The notes beneath the pieces are model-generated. The model was not told the DNA's origin and did no database searches. It saw nothing but the letters and a program-made list of their open reading frames with translations. From an uncultured Clostridia bacterium (GTDB lineage Bacteria > Bacillota > Clostridia > UBA1381), in contig CAKSPW010000042.1 of the NCBI GenBank assembly GCA_934486495.1, positions 1 to 18,928 of the forward strand: 18,928 nucleotides of DNA. Reading direction: 5' to 3'. Position numbers and translations under genes: made by a program. Positions 6,525 through 15,111 of the stretch are shown one piece after another (the stretch's first letter is position 1; the number at the start of each line of letters is the position of its first letter).

Positions 6525-7793
6525 TCAAATTAAACGCAATTTTTTCGGAAAATGATTTTTCAGCATACCGCCGCTGCCCTTTACCCAGCCGACAGTCAGT
6601 CCGTCGCAAATAACAGCTCCCCAGCCTGAAAAATCTCCCGAAATCACATCTCCGTGAAGATATTTCTTTATATTAATGTCATCACACTCAAACTCCGCAA
6701 AATTTTTAAAATCATCTTTGCGCAAATATCGTGCAAGCGCATGGGCAGGCTCAAATCTACCCTTTTTGCACACTCCGAGATGAAGTCCGACACGTGCTAT
6801 TTTAAGCTTGTCCACGGGTAAATATTTCTTTTTTAGATATAAATTTTCACCAAACATCACAAAGTCGCCCGAAAGCGTGCAATTGAGCGCTTTTTTCTCA
6901 AATTCCCTGTATAGTTTTTCGCAATCGGCTGATGCCTTGCTTTGCTTATATACACTCCTTTGCACATTTACCTTATCACGCACATCTTTTAAAAGTACGG
7001 CATAATGCCCCTCTCCCCGTTCTCTGTGCGGATAAATCCGAGTGGACTTAACAACCGTCATGTACGGATATTTCTCCGTTATATACTCCGCATTTTCCTC
7101 GTTTTCCTCATGTGAAAAGGTGCAGGTCGAATACACTATTTCACCGCCCTGCGACAGCATTTTCATTGCGCTGTCAATTATCTTTTTTTGGCGCGCGCTG
7201 CACGATTTTACGTGTTCCGTACTCCAAGCCTCAACAGCGGCAGGCTCTTTTTTAAACATACCCTCGCCCGAGCATGGAGCATCAATTATAATTTTATCGA
7301 AAAATCCTCCGAAAATACTCTCAAGTCTCTCGGGAGATTCGTTTGTAACAAGAACGTTGTCATAACCCATGCGCTCTATATTCTCCGAAAGCACACTACA
7401 GCGTTTCGGTATAATTTCATTAGATACAAGCACTATATCCTCATCATCTGCAAGCTGTGTTGACTTTCCGCCCGGTGCTGCGCACAAATCAAGCACATAA
7501 TCACCGCTTTGCATGTCAAAAAGCTCTGCGGCGCACATAGCCGACGGCTCCTGAAAATAAATCAGCCCCGACATATGATAAGGATGTGCTCCGCTGTATA
7601 CGCTCTTATCGGCATAATATCCGTTTTCGCACCACGGCACACGCTCACCGAGCCTCATCTTTCCGCTAAAGCTCTTAAGTTTTCTTTTGTTTATCCTCAT
7701 GCCGCTTTCGGGTGCTTTATCGTACGATAGCACAAACTCGTCAAAGTCGGGCAGATATTTCATTCTGTTTAAAAATTCCTCAGGTAGTACCAT
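6525..7793 (-). CDS. RsmF/RsmB-type (NOL1/NOP2/Sun) rRNA cytosine-C5 methyltransferase
   Basis: About 422 residues; uses S-adenosylmethionine to make 5-methylcytosine in rRNA. The Rossmann fold begins with LCAAPGGKS (103-111 from this start). DAPCSGEG holds the family's motif IV Cys and YSTCTF the catalytic motif VI Cys. YFQEPSAM just before the fold is typical of this family. The C-terminal portion, ending GWVKGSGGMLKNHFPK, matches the PUA-like RNA-binding tail of RsmF-like proteins in Firmicutes. Three in-frame ATGs (7805, 7799, 7793) lie close together. The third was chosen because GGAG sits six bases upstream and MVLPEEFLNRM matches the family N-terminus; the first directly abuts the cls stop and lacks a ribosome site. 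The exact target cytosine cannot be read from sequence. Confidence 0.92.
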   Translation of the reverse strand: MVLPEEFLNRMKYLPDFDEFVLSYDKAPESGMRINKRKLKSFSGKMRLGERVPWCENGYYADKSVYSGAHPYHMSGLIYFQEPSAMCAAELFDMQSGDYVLDLCAAPGGKSTQLADDEDIVLVSNEIIPKRCSVLSENIERMGYDNVLVTNESPERLESIFGGFFDKIIIDAPCSGEGMFKKEPAAVEAWSTEHVKSCSARQKKIIDSAMKMLSQGGEIVYSTCTFSHEENEENAEYITEKYPYMTVVKSTRIYPHRERGEGHYAVLLKDVRDKVNVQRSVYKQSKASADCEKLYREFEKKALNCTLSGDFVMFGENLYLKKKYLPVDKLKIARVGLHLGVCKKGRFEPAHALARYLRKDDFKNFAEFECDDINIKKYLHGDVISGDFSGWGAVICDGLTVGWVKGSGGMLKNHFPKKLRLI

Positions 7794-7805
7794 ATCCATC
7801 TCCAT

Positions 7806-9236
7806 CTACATTATAGGTGAGAAAAGTCTGAAAAGACCTTCGAGCATTTTTTGCATTATTCCTCGGTTTCTGTAATCGTATGCAGTTACCTCACGGCTGT
7901 TTTTAATATCGTTTTCAAAGATTTCATTCATGCGCTTTGTAATCGGAATATCGTAAATAAATGCATTGATTTCAAAATGCAGCTGAAAGCTTCTTATATC
8001 TATATTCGTTGTTCCGACAGTGCATACATCGTCATCTGCGCAAACGGTTTTAGCATGAAGAAATCCGTTGTATTTGTAAACCTTTATCCCCGCTTCGAGA
8101 AGCTCGCCTATATACGACTCGGTGGAGTAATAAACGTACCTTTTATCGGGTATTCCCGGTATCATAACTCTTACATCAACCCCCGACTGCGCCGCCGTTT
8201 TTATAGCGTTTAAAAAGCTTTGGTCGGGTACAAAATACGGTGTTTGCAAATATATGCGTTTTTTTGCGGAGTTAATCATTTTTATTATGCCGCACTTTAT
8301 CTCCTCCTCCTTTGAGTCGGGACCTGAGCATACAATCTGCATACACTTATTTTCGCTTTGCCTTTCACAAGGCGGAAAGTTTTCGGCAATGCTTCGTGCC
8401 AAATCCTCACCCGTTGAAAACATCCAATCGAGAGAAAACGCTTTTTGAATATATCTTACGGCAGGACCCTTAACCTTTATATGCGTATCACGCCACGGTG
8501 AGAGCCGCTTTTTTCCAAAGTATTCATCACCTATATTAATTCCGCCGATATATCCGATTTTTCCGTCTATAACAACAATTTTTCTGTGATTTCTGTGGTT
8601 AATTTTCGAGTATGAACCGAGCTTCACCGGGAAAAATGCGGAAACCGCACCGCCTGCCGTCTTAAGCTCATCGAAAATATCACGTTTTGTAAGCAAAGAG
8701 CCTATATCATCATACAAAAATCTTACTTTAACTCCCTCTTTGGCTTTTTTAACAAGCGCATTTAAAACCTTATTTCCTATTTCATCATCTCTTATGATAA
8801 AGTAAAGCATATTGATTGATTTTTCGGCATGCTCGATATCCTTTAAAAGTTCTGTGAATTTATCGTCCGCACTTGTAAAAATTTCAACGCTGTTGCCGTC
8901 TGTTGGGACACTGCTGTTTATATTCAAAAGATATGTTATAAGCGAACCCTGCGGAAGATTTTTATATTCGTTTATAATTCTCTTTCCGTCCTCAACCGAC
9001 ATTCGCTCCGTTAAATCCATGTTCATTCTCCAGCGTTCGGCATATTTTTTTGCCGTTTTTCGCTTAAGACCCGTTCCGAACACAAGGAATATCAAAAATC
9101 CGACAACGGGTATTGCCGTAAAGCCCAAAAGCCACGCAAGGCTCACAACCGGGTCACGCCGCTGAAAGCATACTATAACTATAAGAACAAGAAAGTTGAG
9201 TATGTAAACCGTTAGCAAAAATCCGCTGCCCGTCAT
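7806..9236 (-). CDS. cls: Cardiolipin synthase (phospholipase D family)
   Basis: 476 residues; condenses two phosphatidylglycerol molecules into cardiolipin and glycerol in the cytoplasmic membrane. Two N-terminal membrane helices (about residues 5-24 and 30-54) are followed by two HKD motifs: H217-x-K219-x4-D224 in HRNHRKIVVID, and H394-x-K396-x4-D401 in HAKTVCADDD. GTTNID follows the second motif as in the family. The ATG at 9236 was chosen because AAGGAG (9250-9245) lies eight bases upstream; a GTG at 9245 would overlap that site. It is the first gene of an operon with the rRNA methyltransferase (directly adjoining) and ftsK, linking membrane lipid synthesis with septal DNA transport. Both catalytic motifs are intact. 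Confidence 0.95.
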   Translation of the reverse strand: MTGSGFLLTVYILNFLVLIVIVCFQRRDPVVSLAWLLGFTAIPVVGFLIFLVFGTGLKRKTAKKYAERWRMNMDLTERMSVEDGKRIINEYKNLPQGSLITYLLNINSSVPTDGNSVEIFTSADDKFTELLKDIEHAEKSINMLYFIIRDDEIGNKVLNALVKKAKEGVKVRFLYDDIGSLLTKRDIFDELKTAGGAVSAFFPVKLGSYSKINHRNHRKIVVIDGKIGYIGGINIGDEYFGKKRLSPWRDTHIKVKGPAVRYIQKAFSLDWMFSTGEDLARSIAENFPPCERQSENKCMQIVCSGPDSKEEEIKCGIIKMINSAKKRIYLQTPYFVPDQSFLNAIKTAAQSGVDVRVMIPGIPDKRYVYYSTESYIGELLEAGIKVYKYNGFLHAKTVCADDDVCTVGTTNIDIRSFQLHFEINAFIYDIPITKRMNEIFENDIKNSREVTAYDYRNRGIMQKMLEGLFRLFSPIM

Positions 9237-9291
9237 TCGTTCCACTCCTTAAATCGTTTTTCGTACGTTTTATTATACCATACCACCTTAC

Positions 9292-9320
9292 ATTATACAT
9301 TATTTTGGCGCACTTGTCAA
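9292..9320 (-). promoter_or_regulatory. Promoter of the cls - rsmF-like - ftsK operon
   Basis: TTGACA (9320-9315), exactly 17 bases, then TATAAT (9297-9292) on the minus strand: a full-consensus housekeeping promoter about 55 bases upstream of the cls start. Confidence 0.88.
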
Positions 9321-9360
9321 TAACAAGGCGAATAATCTAATGTTACAATCTTGTTGCATA

Positions 9361-9400
9361 AAAAAAGATGCCGCATTTTTTCGGTTTTGCAGCATCTTTT
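9361..9400 (-). terminator. Terminator after the stalk-domain protein pair
   Basis: The AAAAGATGC arm (9363-9371) pairs with GCATCTTTT (9392-9400), with three further inner pairs after one mismatch. The T-run follows on the minus strand. It is about 80 bases after the stop of the minus-strand gene at 9478. 9401-9477 holds nothing else recognisable. Confidence 0.82.
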
Positions 9401-9477
9401 ATGTATTATCACTTTGCAATCTTCGCCTTACAAAGTCACGGATATGTCATATGTATAACACTTGACAGCGGTGTATT

Positions 9478-10416
9478 TTAAGACTTTTCACTCGTTATTA
9501 TTACACGTCTTTCATTTTCATCCCAGCCGACATTGCAGCCGAACGCCTCCGAAACAGCACGCACCGGAACCATTGTTCTGCCGCCCATAATACGTGCGGA
9601 AACATCGAGTTGCTTGGGAACCCCGTTTACAAATATGCGGTTATCGCCTATAATCAGCAAAATATTTATATTGCCCTTGCTTGATGTAACCGTTTTTGTT
9701 TCGTCATTCCAATCAACGGCTGCGCCGAGCGCCTCAAAAATTGCTCTGAGCGGAACAAGTGTTCTACCCGACTCTATTACGGGCTCTTGGTCAAATACAA
9801 CGTCATTTCCGTTTACGCTGACAAATATTCTGCTCGGATAAAACTGTGATATATCAAGTGTATCCACTCCCTCACATTCTCTGTCGTCACAAAAATTATA
9901 CTTTATATTTAAAACATTCCCCACTATCTCCAAATCGCTTACCCAGCTGTACTCACCGCCGGGACTGCGATAAAGCTCTGTTCCGTTTTTGGAAAAAACA
10001 ACGATATTCGGTCCGTAATATCCGCTAACGTAGATATTTCCGTAATCATCGAAAACAATCCTATTACCCGCACCGACATTTTCGCCCTTCCATTTTATAT
10101 TTCCCGTTTCCTTTTCAAGTGCGTGTAACACCCTGTCAATCACAATATAAACCGTATCACCGTTTTCATACGCATCCGAAATTCCGTCAAGCTCCGTCAT
10201 CACCACGCCCTCCGTTTTAAACTCCCAAAGAAGCGTACCTCTGTATGCTCTTAAAATTCCGTACTCAAAGTTATCCTCTCCCCAGATTTTTTCAAGTTCA
10301 AGCCTGTATTCATCACCTGAATTTTCTGCCTGATATGAAACATTTTCGTCATACGCATAAGCCGATATGCCACAAAAAAGCATTATGCAGGCAAGCACAT
10401 ATATTACTTTTCTCAT
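9478..10416 (-). CDS. Secreted stalk-domain protein (copper amine oxidase N-terminal-like) with PQQ-like repeat region
   Basis: 312 residues with a signal peptide (residues 1-21, hydrophobic core VIYVLACIMLFCGI, likely cut after AYA). Residues about 55-150 show beta-propeller-like strands: GTLLWEFKTEG, TVYIVIDRVLHALEKETGNIKWK and GNIYVSGYYG, of the PQQ-repeat type. Residues 197-310 are a copper-amine-oxidase-N-terminal-like 'stalk' domain with two repeats, seen as SGRTLVPLRAIFEALGAAVDW and GGRTMVPVRAVSEAFGCNVGW. Despite the family name there are no oxidase residues; these domains are taken as extracellular stalks in clostridia. A GTAGGAGGT ribosome site precedes the ATG. It lies nine bases after another stalk-domain gene and shares its promoter. 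Export is clear; substrate and function are unknown. Confidence 0.85.
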   Translation of the reverse strand: MRKVIYVLACIMLFCGISAYAYDENVSYQAENSGDEYRLELEKIWGEDNFEYGILRAYRGTLLWEFKTEGVVMTELDGISDAYENGDTVYIVIDRVLHALEKETGNIKWKGENVGAGNRIVFDDYGNIYVSGYYGPNIVVFSKNGTELYRSPGGEYSWVSDLEIVGNVLNIKYNFCDDRECEGVDTLDISQFYPSRIFVSVNGNDVVFDQEPVIESGRTLVPLRAIFEALGAAVDWNDETKTVTSSKGNINILLIIGDNRIFVNGVPKQLDVSARIMGGRTMVPVRAVSEAFGCNVGWDENERRVIITSEKS

Positions 10417-10425
10417 GATAACCTC

Positions 10426-11751
10426 CTACTTAATCATTATCCCTGTATTTACAGCGTAATAATAGTCACCGCCATACAGTGATGACATGCATATTAAAGT
10501 ATTCACCGTTTTGTCGCTGCCGATAAACCACTGTGAAGAATTGTTAAAGCATTTTTCGGCAGCTGCTCTTTGCTCTTTATAGAATTTTTCGGGTACTCCG
10601 CCATTATCCGGTTCAAGACCTATCTTCGACTTATCAAACATACTGTCAAAAGCTGAAACACATCTTAGATTTACCGTATTGATAAAATCATTTTCGGAAA
10701 GACCCGTCATTTCACATATTCTGTCAAATGAAAGTTTTTCTGAGTTTGTTATATCAATATTAAAGCAAAAATATAATTCTTCTTCCATCATAATCGAATA
10801 CACAAGCGAAAGAACATTGTTATTAACCGAATATGTATATGACGTTTCGTATGCATATTGTTCATATTCATCATAAGCCGATTTAATTTCATCATTTATT
10901 TTTGCCGCCGATTTTAAATTAATATAAGGTGTTTTAAATTCTCCGCCATACGGAGCATCGTATACAATGGCTTTTCCCGAATCAAGAAAATATTCGCTGT
11001 ATGTAGATACATCGGGTTTTTGAACCTTTGTTATCGTAATACTTCTGTTCTCGCCGTCCCAATCAACACTTGAGCCAAGTGTCTGTGAGATGACTCTTAT
11101 CGGAACAAGTGTTCTTCCGTTTTCAATAAACGGTGCAGCATCTATTATTGTGCTGACTCCGTTAATTCGAGGTGTGGCATAACCGATATAAAGCGATATA
11201 TTGCCGTCCGGTGAAGATATGTCTGCTCTTTTCTCGTCCGCAACCCAAGTAACCTCTGCCCCAAGCTTTTCGCATATGGTTCGTATAGGCACAAACGTAC
11301 GGTCATTTTTAATTATCGGTGGCTGGTCAAATGTAATCGTTTCTCCGTTTATTATAACACTTATTTCCTTCTCAGACTGCACATTCACAGCCGGGGTAAG
11401 AATTGCATTTGACATTGTAAGCGGTCTTATATTATAAAACGACAATCCCTGAAAAATATCACTTCCCTCTGCCGTAACTCTTGTACCGTTCATTTCGGAT
11501 GTGTAATTTTTTGCCATAAGCTGAACCTCATCCGTTGTCACATCAACCTTGTCACCATAATCATCATACACATTAAAGGTTTGCTTTTCATCAAGCTTAA
11601 GCACGAGGCATTGCACCTTATCCCCCATACCGTCAACAATATATACCTCGTTTACAACCCCGCTCAGCTTAATACCCCCGTTTGCGGACACATTCATGCA
11701 TAAAGCAAAAAACATCAGAAACAACGATACAATTATGCTTTTCTTTTTCAT
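10426..11751 (-). CDS. Secreted stalk-domain protein with probable RsiV/PdaC-like C-terminal domain
   Basis: 441 residues. The signal peptide is MKKKSIIVSLFLMFFALCMN with likely cleavage after VSA. Residues about 28-115 form a beta-rich domain I do not recognise. Residues about 130-242 are a copper-amine-oxidase-N-terminal-like stalk with two repeats (NDRTFVPIRTICEKLGAEVTW and NGRTLVPIRVISQTLGSSVDW). The C-terminal 190 residues contain a sequence with SVNNNVLSLVYS and FNIDITNSEKLSF, reminiscent of the DUF3298/RsiV-PdaC fold; this match is weak. The start at 11751 gives a clean signal peptide; an ATG at 11763 is immediately next to the ribosome site GAAAGGA and seems too close. First gene of a two-gene operon with the following stalk-domain gene. 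Probably a cell-surface or peptidoglycan-facing protein; function unknown. Confidence 0.82.
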   Translation of the reverse strand: MKKKSIIVSLFLMFFALCMNVSANGGIKLSGVVNEVYIVDGMGDKVQCLVLKLDEKQTFNVYDDYGDKVDVTTDEVQLMAKNYTSEMNGTRVTAEGSDIFQGLSFYNIRPLTMSNAILTPAVNVQSEKEISVIINGETITFDQPPIIKNDRTFVPIRTICEKLGAEVTWVADEKRADISSPDGNISLYIGYATPRINGVSTIIDAAPFIENGRTLVPIRVISQTLGSSVDWDGENRSITITKVQKPDVSTYSEYFLDSGKAIVYDAPYGGEFKTPYINLKSAAKINDEIKSAYDEYEQYAYETSYTYSVNNNVLSLVYSIMMEEELYFCFNIDITNSEKLSFDRICEMTGLSENDFINTVNLRCVSAFDSMFDKSKIGLEPDNGGVPEKFYKEQRAAAEKCFNNSSQWFIGSDKTVNTLICMSSLYGGDYYYAVNTGIMIK

Positions 11752-11815
11752 ACTTATAACCATTCCTTTCTCTCATTTATTCTTTATGACACACTCTGCT
11801 GTAAATTACAATTTT

Positions 11816-11844
11816 AATATATCATAACATTACATTTTTGTCAA
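11816..11844 (-). promoter_or_regulatory. Promoter of the stalk-domain operon
   Basis: TTGACA (11844-11839), 17 bases, TATATT (11821-11816) on the minus strand. The -35 begins immediately after the fbp terminator, so the two transcription units are tightly abutted. Confidence 0.85.
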
Positions 11845-11876
11845 GAAAAAAAGCCGATTTAAAATCGACTTTTTTA
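11845..11876 (-). terminator. Terminator after fbp
   Basis: An A-rich arm ending GCCGAT pairs, with one C-A mismatch, to ATCGAC followed by T's (stem about 11846-11875). The minus-strand T-run leads straight into the next promoter. It starts about 18 bases after the fbp stop. Confidence 0.78.
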
Positions 11877-11893
11877 TTTTAAATTCAATATTT

Positions 11894-13807
11894 TTAAATC
11901 TGCTCTTTTATTCTGCCGTCCTTATATGCGCTTAAAAGCTCGGAAAGTGCCGTTATTTTATCTCTGATCAGCACTCCGCGGTCGGTATCCTCAACAAGCA
12001 CTCTTTTATTAAACCGCTCAACCTCGCACAGCTCCGGTATTACATATCCGTCATTTGTTTCATCGCTTGTATGCTTTGCAAATGCCATATATCTCGAGCT
12101 GTAAATAAACGTATAACCGCAGATTCCCGTTTTCGACCTGTACGCCTTTGATATTCCTCCGTCAATCATAAACAAAAGTCCGTCGCCCTTTACGGGGTTT
12201 TCGCCCTGCTTTACCGGAACGTGACCGTTTATAATATGCGAGTGTTCGCCGAGAGAAAAATCGGATAGAATTTTTTTGCATATATCAGCATTCTCGATAA
12301 GGCTGTAATAAGGGTTCATTCCCTCGGTATGCGCGTCCTTGTCATCAATAAAATACCGTTCAAAGGATGTCATTGCATTCTTTCCGAAAAGCGGTGATTT
12401 CTTTCCGCACCACAAATACCAGAAAAAGTCGCTTTCTTTCGAGTTGACGCTGCTCGGCATAAAAAATACCTCTCTTACCCTATTGTTTATGTAGTCAAGA
12501 TACGCTTTGCCCAAATATGTTTCGCCGTCAAAGGTGACGGTTTCAAATTCACCGTTTTCACACATCGGTATACAGCCGTGATACAAAAGATTTCCGTTAA
12601 ATACAGTATACATACTTCCCTTTTCATATAAGAATTTCATATGTTTATTCAGCTTATCACTATGCATAAACGAGCTTGCAAGGGTAAACATAAGCGACTT
12701 TTCACCCTCTGTCAGCTCAAGCGGATTGTCGGGATTGACGGTCGGGAAATTGGTATCCTTTAGCTTATACACCTTTTCACCGATTTTTACCGTATTGTTC
12801 TTTAAATCTATCCCCGACAAAACATCTCGGTTCTCCATACCGTATTCGCTGTGACGTTTATAAAGCTGTCCTTCAAGCTTAAACTGAATCACGGCAATTG
12901 CCTTATGCATTTTTGCCGCCAAATGCGCACTTACAACGTCATATTGGCTTTTATCGAGAATATGAGGCATAAAATCCGCACAGTCATCACCCGAATAAAC
13001 CTCCGAGGCAAACATTGAAAGCGGACGAAGATTTATTCCGTATCCGTCCTCAAGACAGTCAAAATTATTATAGCTTATACCGATTCTGACAACGCTTGCA
13101 ATACACGTAAGATTTCCCGAAAACGCTCCCATCCATGCAATATCGTGATTTCCCCACTGAATATCAATATCGTGAAAATTCATAAGCTCGTCAATTATAA
13201 GGTCCGCTCTCGGTCCACGGTCAAATATATCGCCGATAATATGAAGTCTGTCAACGGCAATATCGAGAATCATGGTACAAAGTCCGCACAGAAATTCCTC
13301 CTCGACATCAGCTGCCTCTATCGCACTTATCATGCGCTCAAAATGAAGCGACTTATTTGCACCGTCAAAATACAAAAGCTCGTCCAAAACACCCGAAAAC
13401 TCCTTGGGCGCTTTTTTTCGCACCTTTTCGACCGTGCTTTTTGCCGCAAATTCACGGCACACCGTCAAAAGCCTTGAAACAGTTATCTTAACCCACTCGT
13501 GAAAATCGTCATCCTTCTTTTTTTCTTTTATTATCGTTTTCGGCTCGTATATGAGCGCTGACAAACCGACACGCTCACTTTGAGTCATGGAGTTAAAAAA
13601 TATTTCGTCGATTTTCGTTTTTATAACTCCCGACGCACTCCTCAGCTGATGAATAAAAGCCTCATGCTCGCCGTGCAAGTCGCTGAAAAAGTATTCCGTA
13701 CCCTTTGGAATAACCTCCTCCGTCATCAGCTTAATCATCTCTGACGACGCCTTGCCGACATTCGGATACCTCTCGGATAAAAGCTTTAAATACTCAAAAT
13801 CATACAT
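11894..13807 (-). CDS. fbp: Fructose-1,6-bisphosphatase class III
   Basis: 637 residues, the normal length of the Firmicutes class III enzyme, which removes the 1-phosphate from fructose 1,6-bisphosphate in gluconeogenesis. It belongs to the calcineurin-like metallophosphoesterase group. Metal-binding motifs in order: FSDLHGE (41-47), GDIFDRGPR (192-200), WGNHD (218-222), YHGCIP near 409-414 and INGHVPVK (526-533), followed by DGGISKAY (549-556). The ATG at 13807 has GAGGTGA six bases upstream. It is the last gene of a minus-strand operon, 18 bases after the ClC gene, with its own terminator. All expected motifs are present. Confidence 0.96.
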   Translation of the reverse strand: MYDFEYLKLLSERYPNVGKASSEMIKLMTEEVIPKGTEYFFSDLHGEHEAFIHQLRSASGVIKTKIDEIFFNSMTQSERVGLSALIYEPKTIIKEKKKDDDFHEWVKITVSRLLTVCREFAAKSTVEKVRKKAPKEFSGVLDELLYFDGANKSLHFERMISAIEAADVEEEFLCGLCTMILDIAVDRLHIIGDIFDRGPRADLIIDELMNFHDIDIQWGNHDIAWMGAFSGNLTCIASVVRIGISYNNFDCLEDGYGINLRPLSMFASEVYSGDDCADFMPHILDKSQYDVVSAHLAAKMHKAIAVIQFKLEGQLYKRHSEYGMENRDVLSGIDLKNNTVKIGEKVYKLKDTNFPTVNPDNPLELTEGEKSLMFTLASSFMHSDKLNKHMKFLYEKGSMYTVFNGNLLYHGCIPMCENGEFETVTFDGETYLGKAYLDYINNRVREVFFMPSSVNSKESDFFWYLWCGKKSPLFGKNAMTSFERYFIDDKDAHTEGMNPYYSLIENADICKKILSDFSLGEHSHIINGHVPVKQGENPVKGDGLLFMIDGGISKAYRSKTGICGYTFIYSSRYMAFAKHTSDETNDGYVIPELCEVERFNKRVLVEDTDRGVLIRDKITALSELLSAYKDGRIKEQI

Positions 13808-13825
13808 CGATAATCACCTCATTTA

Positions 13826-15082
13826 TTATTTTGCATGAATGTTTATGTACTCCGCCTTAAGCTTTGAATAAACTATCTTCTGACCCGAATACAAGCTGTA
13901 ATATCCCGAAAGCATAAAGCTTACGAATATTGCCGGGGCATATATCAAAAGTCCGTTTGTTCCGAAAATCTCTATTGCAAGAATAAGCGTTGCTATCGGA
14001 CTGTTTACCACTCCGACAAAAAGCGACAAAAGACCGACAGCCGCCGAAAATGATGCAGGCAAGCCGAAAAGAGGTCCGACCGTACACCCGAACACCGCAC
14101 CGATAAAAAATGTCGGCACAATTTCTCCGCCCTTAAATCCGAAGCTTATCGTAAAGGCGGTAAATACAATCTTAAGCAAAAACGCATACCAATGAGCATT
14201 TCCTCTCATTGCGTTTTCGATAATATCCATACCTGCTCCGTTATAATCACGCACACCCGTCAAAAGCGTAAGCAAAACGACAACCGCACCGCCTGTAAAA
14301 ATTCTCAAATAGTCGTTTTTTATAAGCTTTTCCGAATATATATGGCTGTACTTCATTATACTGCAAAACGCTATCGAAAGAAGCGCACACACAGCACCGA
14401 GTGCCATTACGGCGACAATTGTTGCTGCCGTGGTTTCGGGTACGGCAAGCACCTCAAACCGCACCGGAGCGTTGCCGAAAAGCATTGATATGCTAAGCGC
14501 CGCATACGACGAGATAAGACACGGCACAAGCGCCGAATAATAAATCACACCGACGCTTATAACCTCCATTGCAAAAAACACGGCGGTAAGCGGAGTTCCG
14601 AAAAGAGCGGAAAATACCGCACTCATTCCGCACATAACTACAAGCGGCATATTTTTACTGTCAAGCTTAAATAGCTTACCGCTTGCAAAGCCTATGCTTC
14701 CGCCCAGCTGAAGAGCCGCTCCCTCTCTGCCTGCCGAGCCTCCGAAAAGATGCGTTAAGGCAGTGCTTATAAAAATCAGCGGCGCCATTGAAAGCGGAAT
14801 TTCGTCCTCATCTCTTACCGACGATATTATTCTGTTCGTTCCCGGATCGGTTTTGAGCTTCAAAAGCCTGTACAAAAACACAATAAGCAATCCGCCGAGC
14901 GGCAAAAAATAAATCAGGTAATCGTTTGCCTGTCTGATTTTGCCCGCAAGCTCAACAACCTTATGAAATGCACCTCCGATAACTCCGCCGAGTATTCCCG
15001 TAAATCCCGCAATTACCGTAAACCGCAAAAATACCGTCACATAGTTTTTTGCGGACATAAGTTTTTTTAAAACTATATTCAC
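13826..15082 (-). CDS. ClC-family anion transporter, possible CLC-F (fluoride) type
   Basis: 418 residues and about a dozen hydrophobic segments: an integral-membrane ClC channel/antiporter. The conserved loop reads GSAGREGAALQLGG (115-128), with the gating glutamate E120 but Ala in place of the usual Pro of GREGP. The N-terminal selectivity region reads DPGTNRII (79-86) instead of GSGIP. The third anion-site motif is GGEIVPTFFIGA (318-329), and a conserved late Tyr is probably Y398. Loss of GSGIP and GREGP together is what is described for CLC-F fluoride/proton antiporters, so fluoride export is plausible but unproven. Translation starts at a GTG, with GAAAGGA 12 bases upstream. It lies 29 bases after the DUF6062 gene and 18 before fbp. 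No fluoride riboswitch is visible upstream. Confidence 0.9.
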   Translation of the reverse strand: MNIVLKKLMSAKNYVTVFLRFTVIAGFTGILGGVIGGAFHKVVELAGKIRQANDYLIYFLPLGGLLIVFLYRLLKLKTDPGTNRIISSVRDEDEIPLSMAPLIFISTALTHLFGGSAGREGAALQLGGSIGFASGKLFKLDSKNMPLVVMCGMSAVFSALFGTPLTAVFFAMEVISVGVIYYSALVPCLISSYAALSISMLFGNAPVRFEVLAVPETTAATIVAVMALGAVCALLSIAFCSIMKYSHIYSEKLIKNDYLRIFTGGAVVVLLTLLTGVRDYNGAGMDIIENAMRGNAHWYAFLLKIVFTAFTISFGFKGGEIVPTFFIGAVFGCTVGPLFGLPASFSAAVGLLSLFVGVVNSPIATLILAIEIFGTNGLLIYAPAIFVSFMLSGYYSLYSGQKIVYSKLKAEYINIHAK

Positions 15083-15111
15083 CTTTATAACCGTTCCTTT
15101 CAGCAGTGTGT

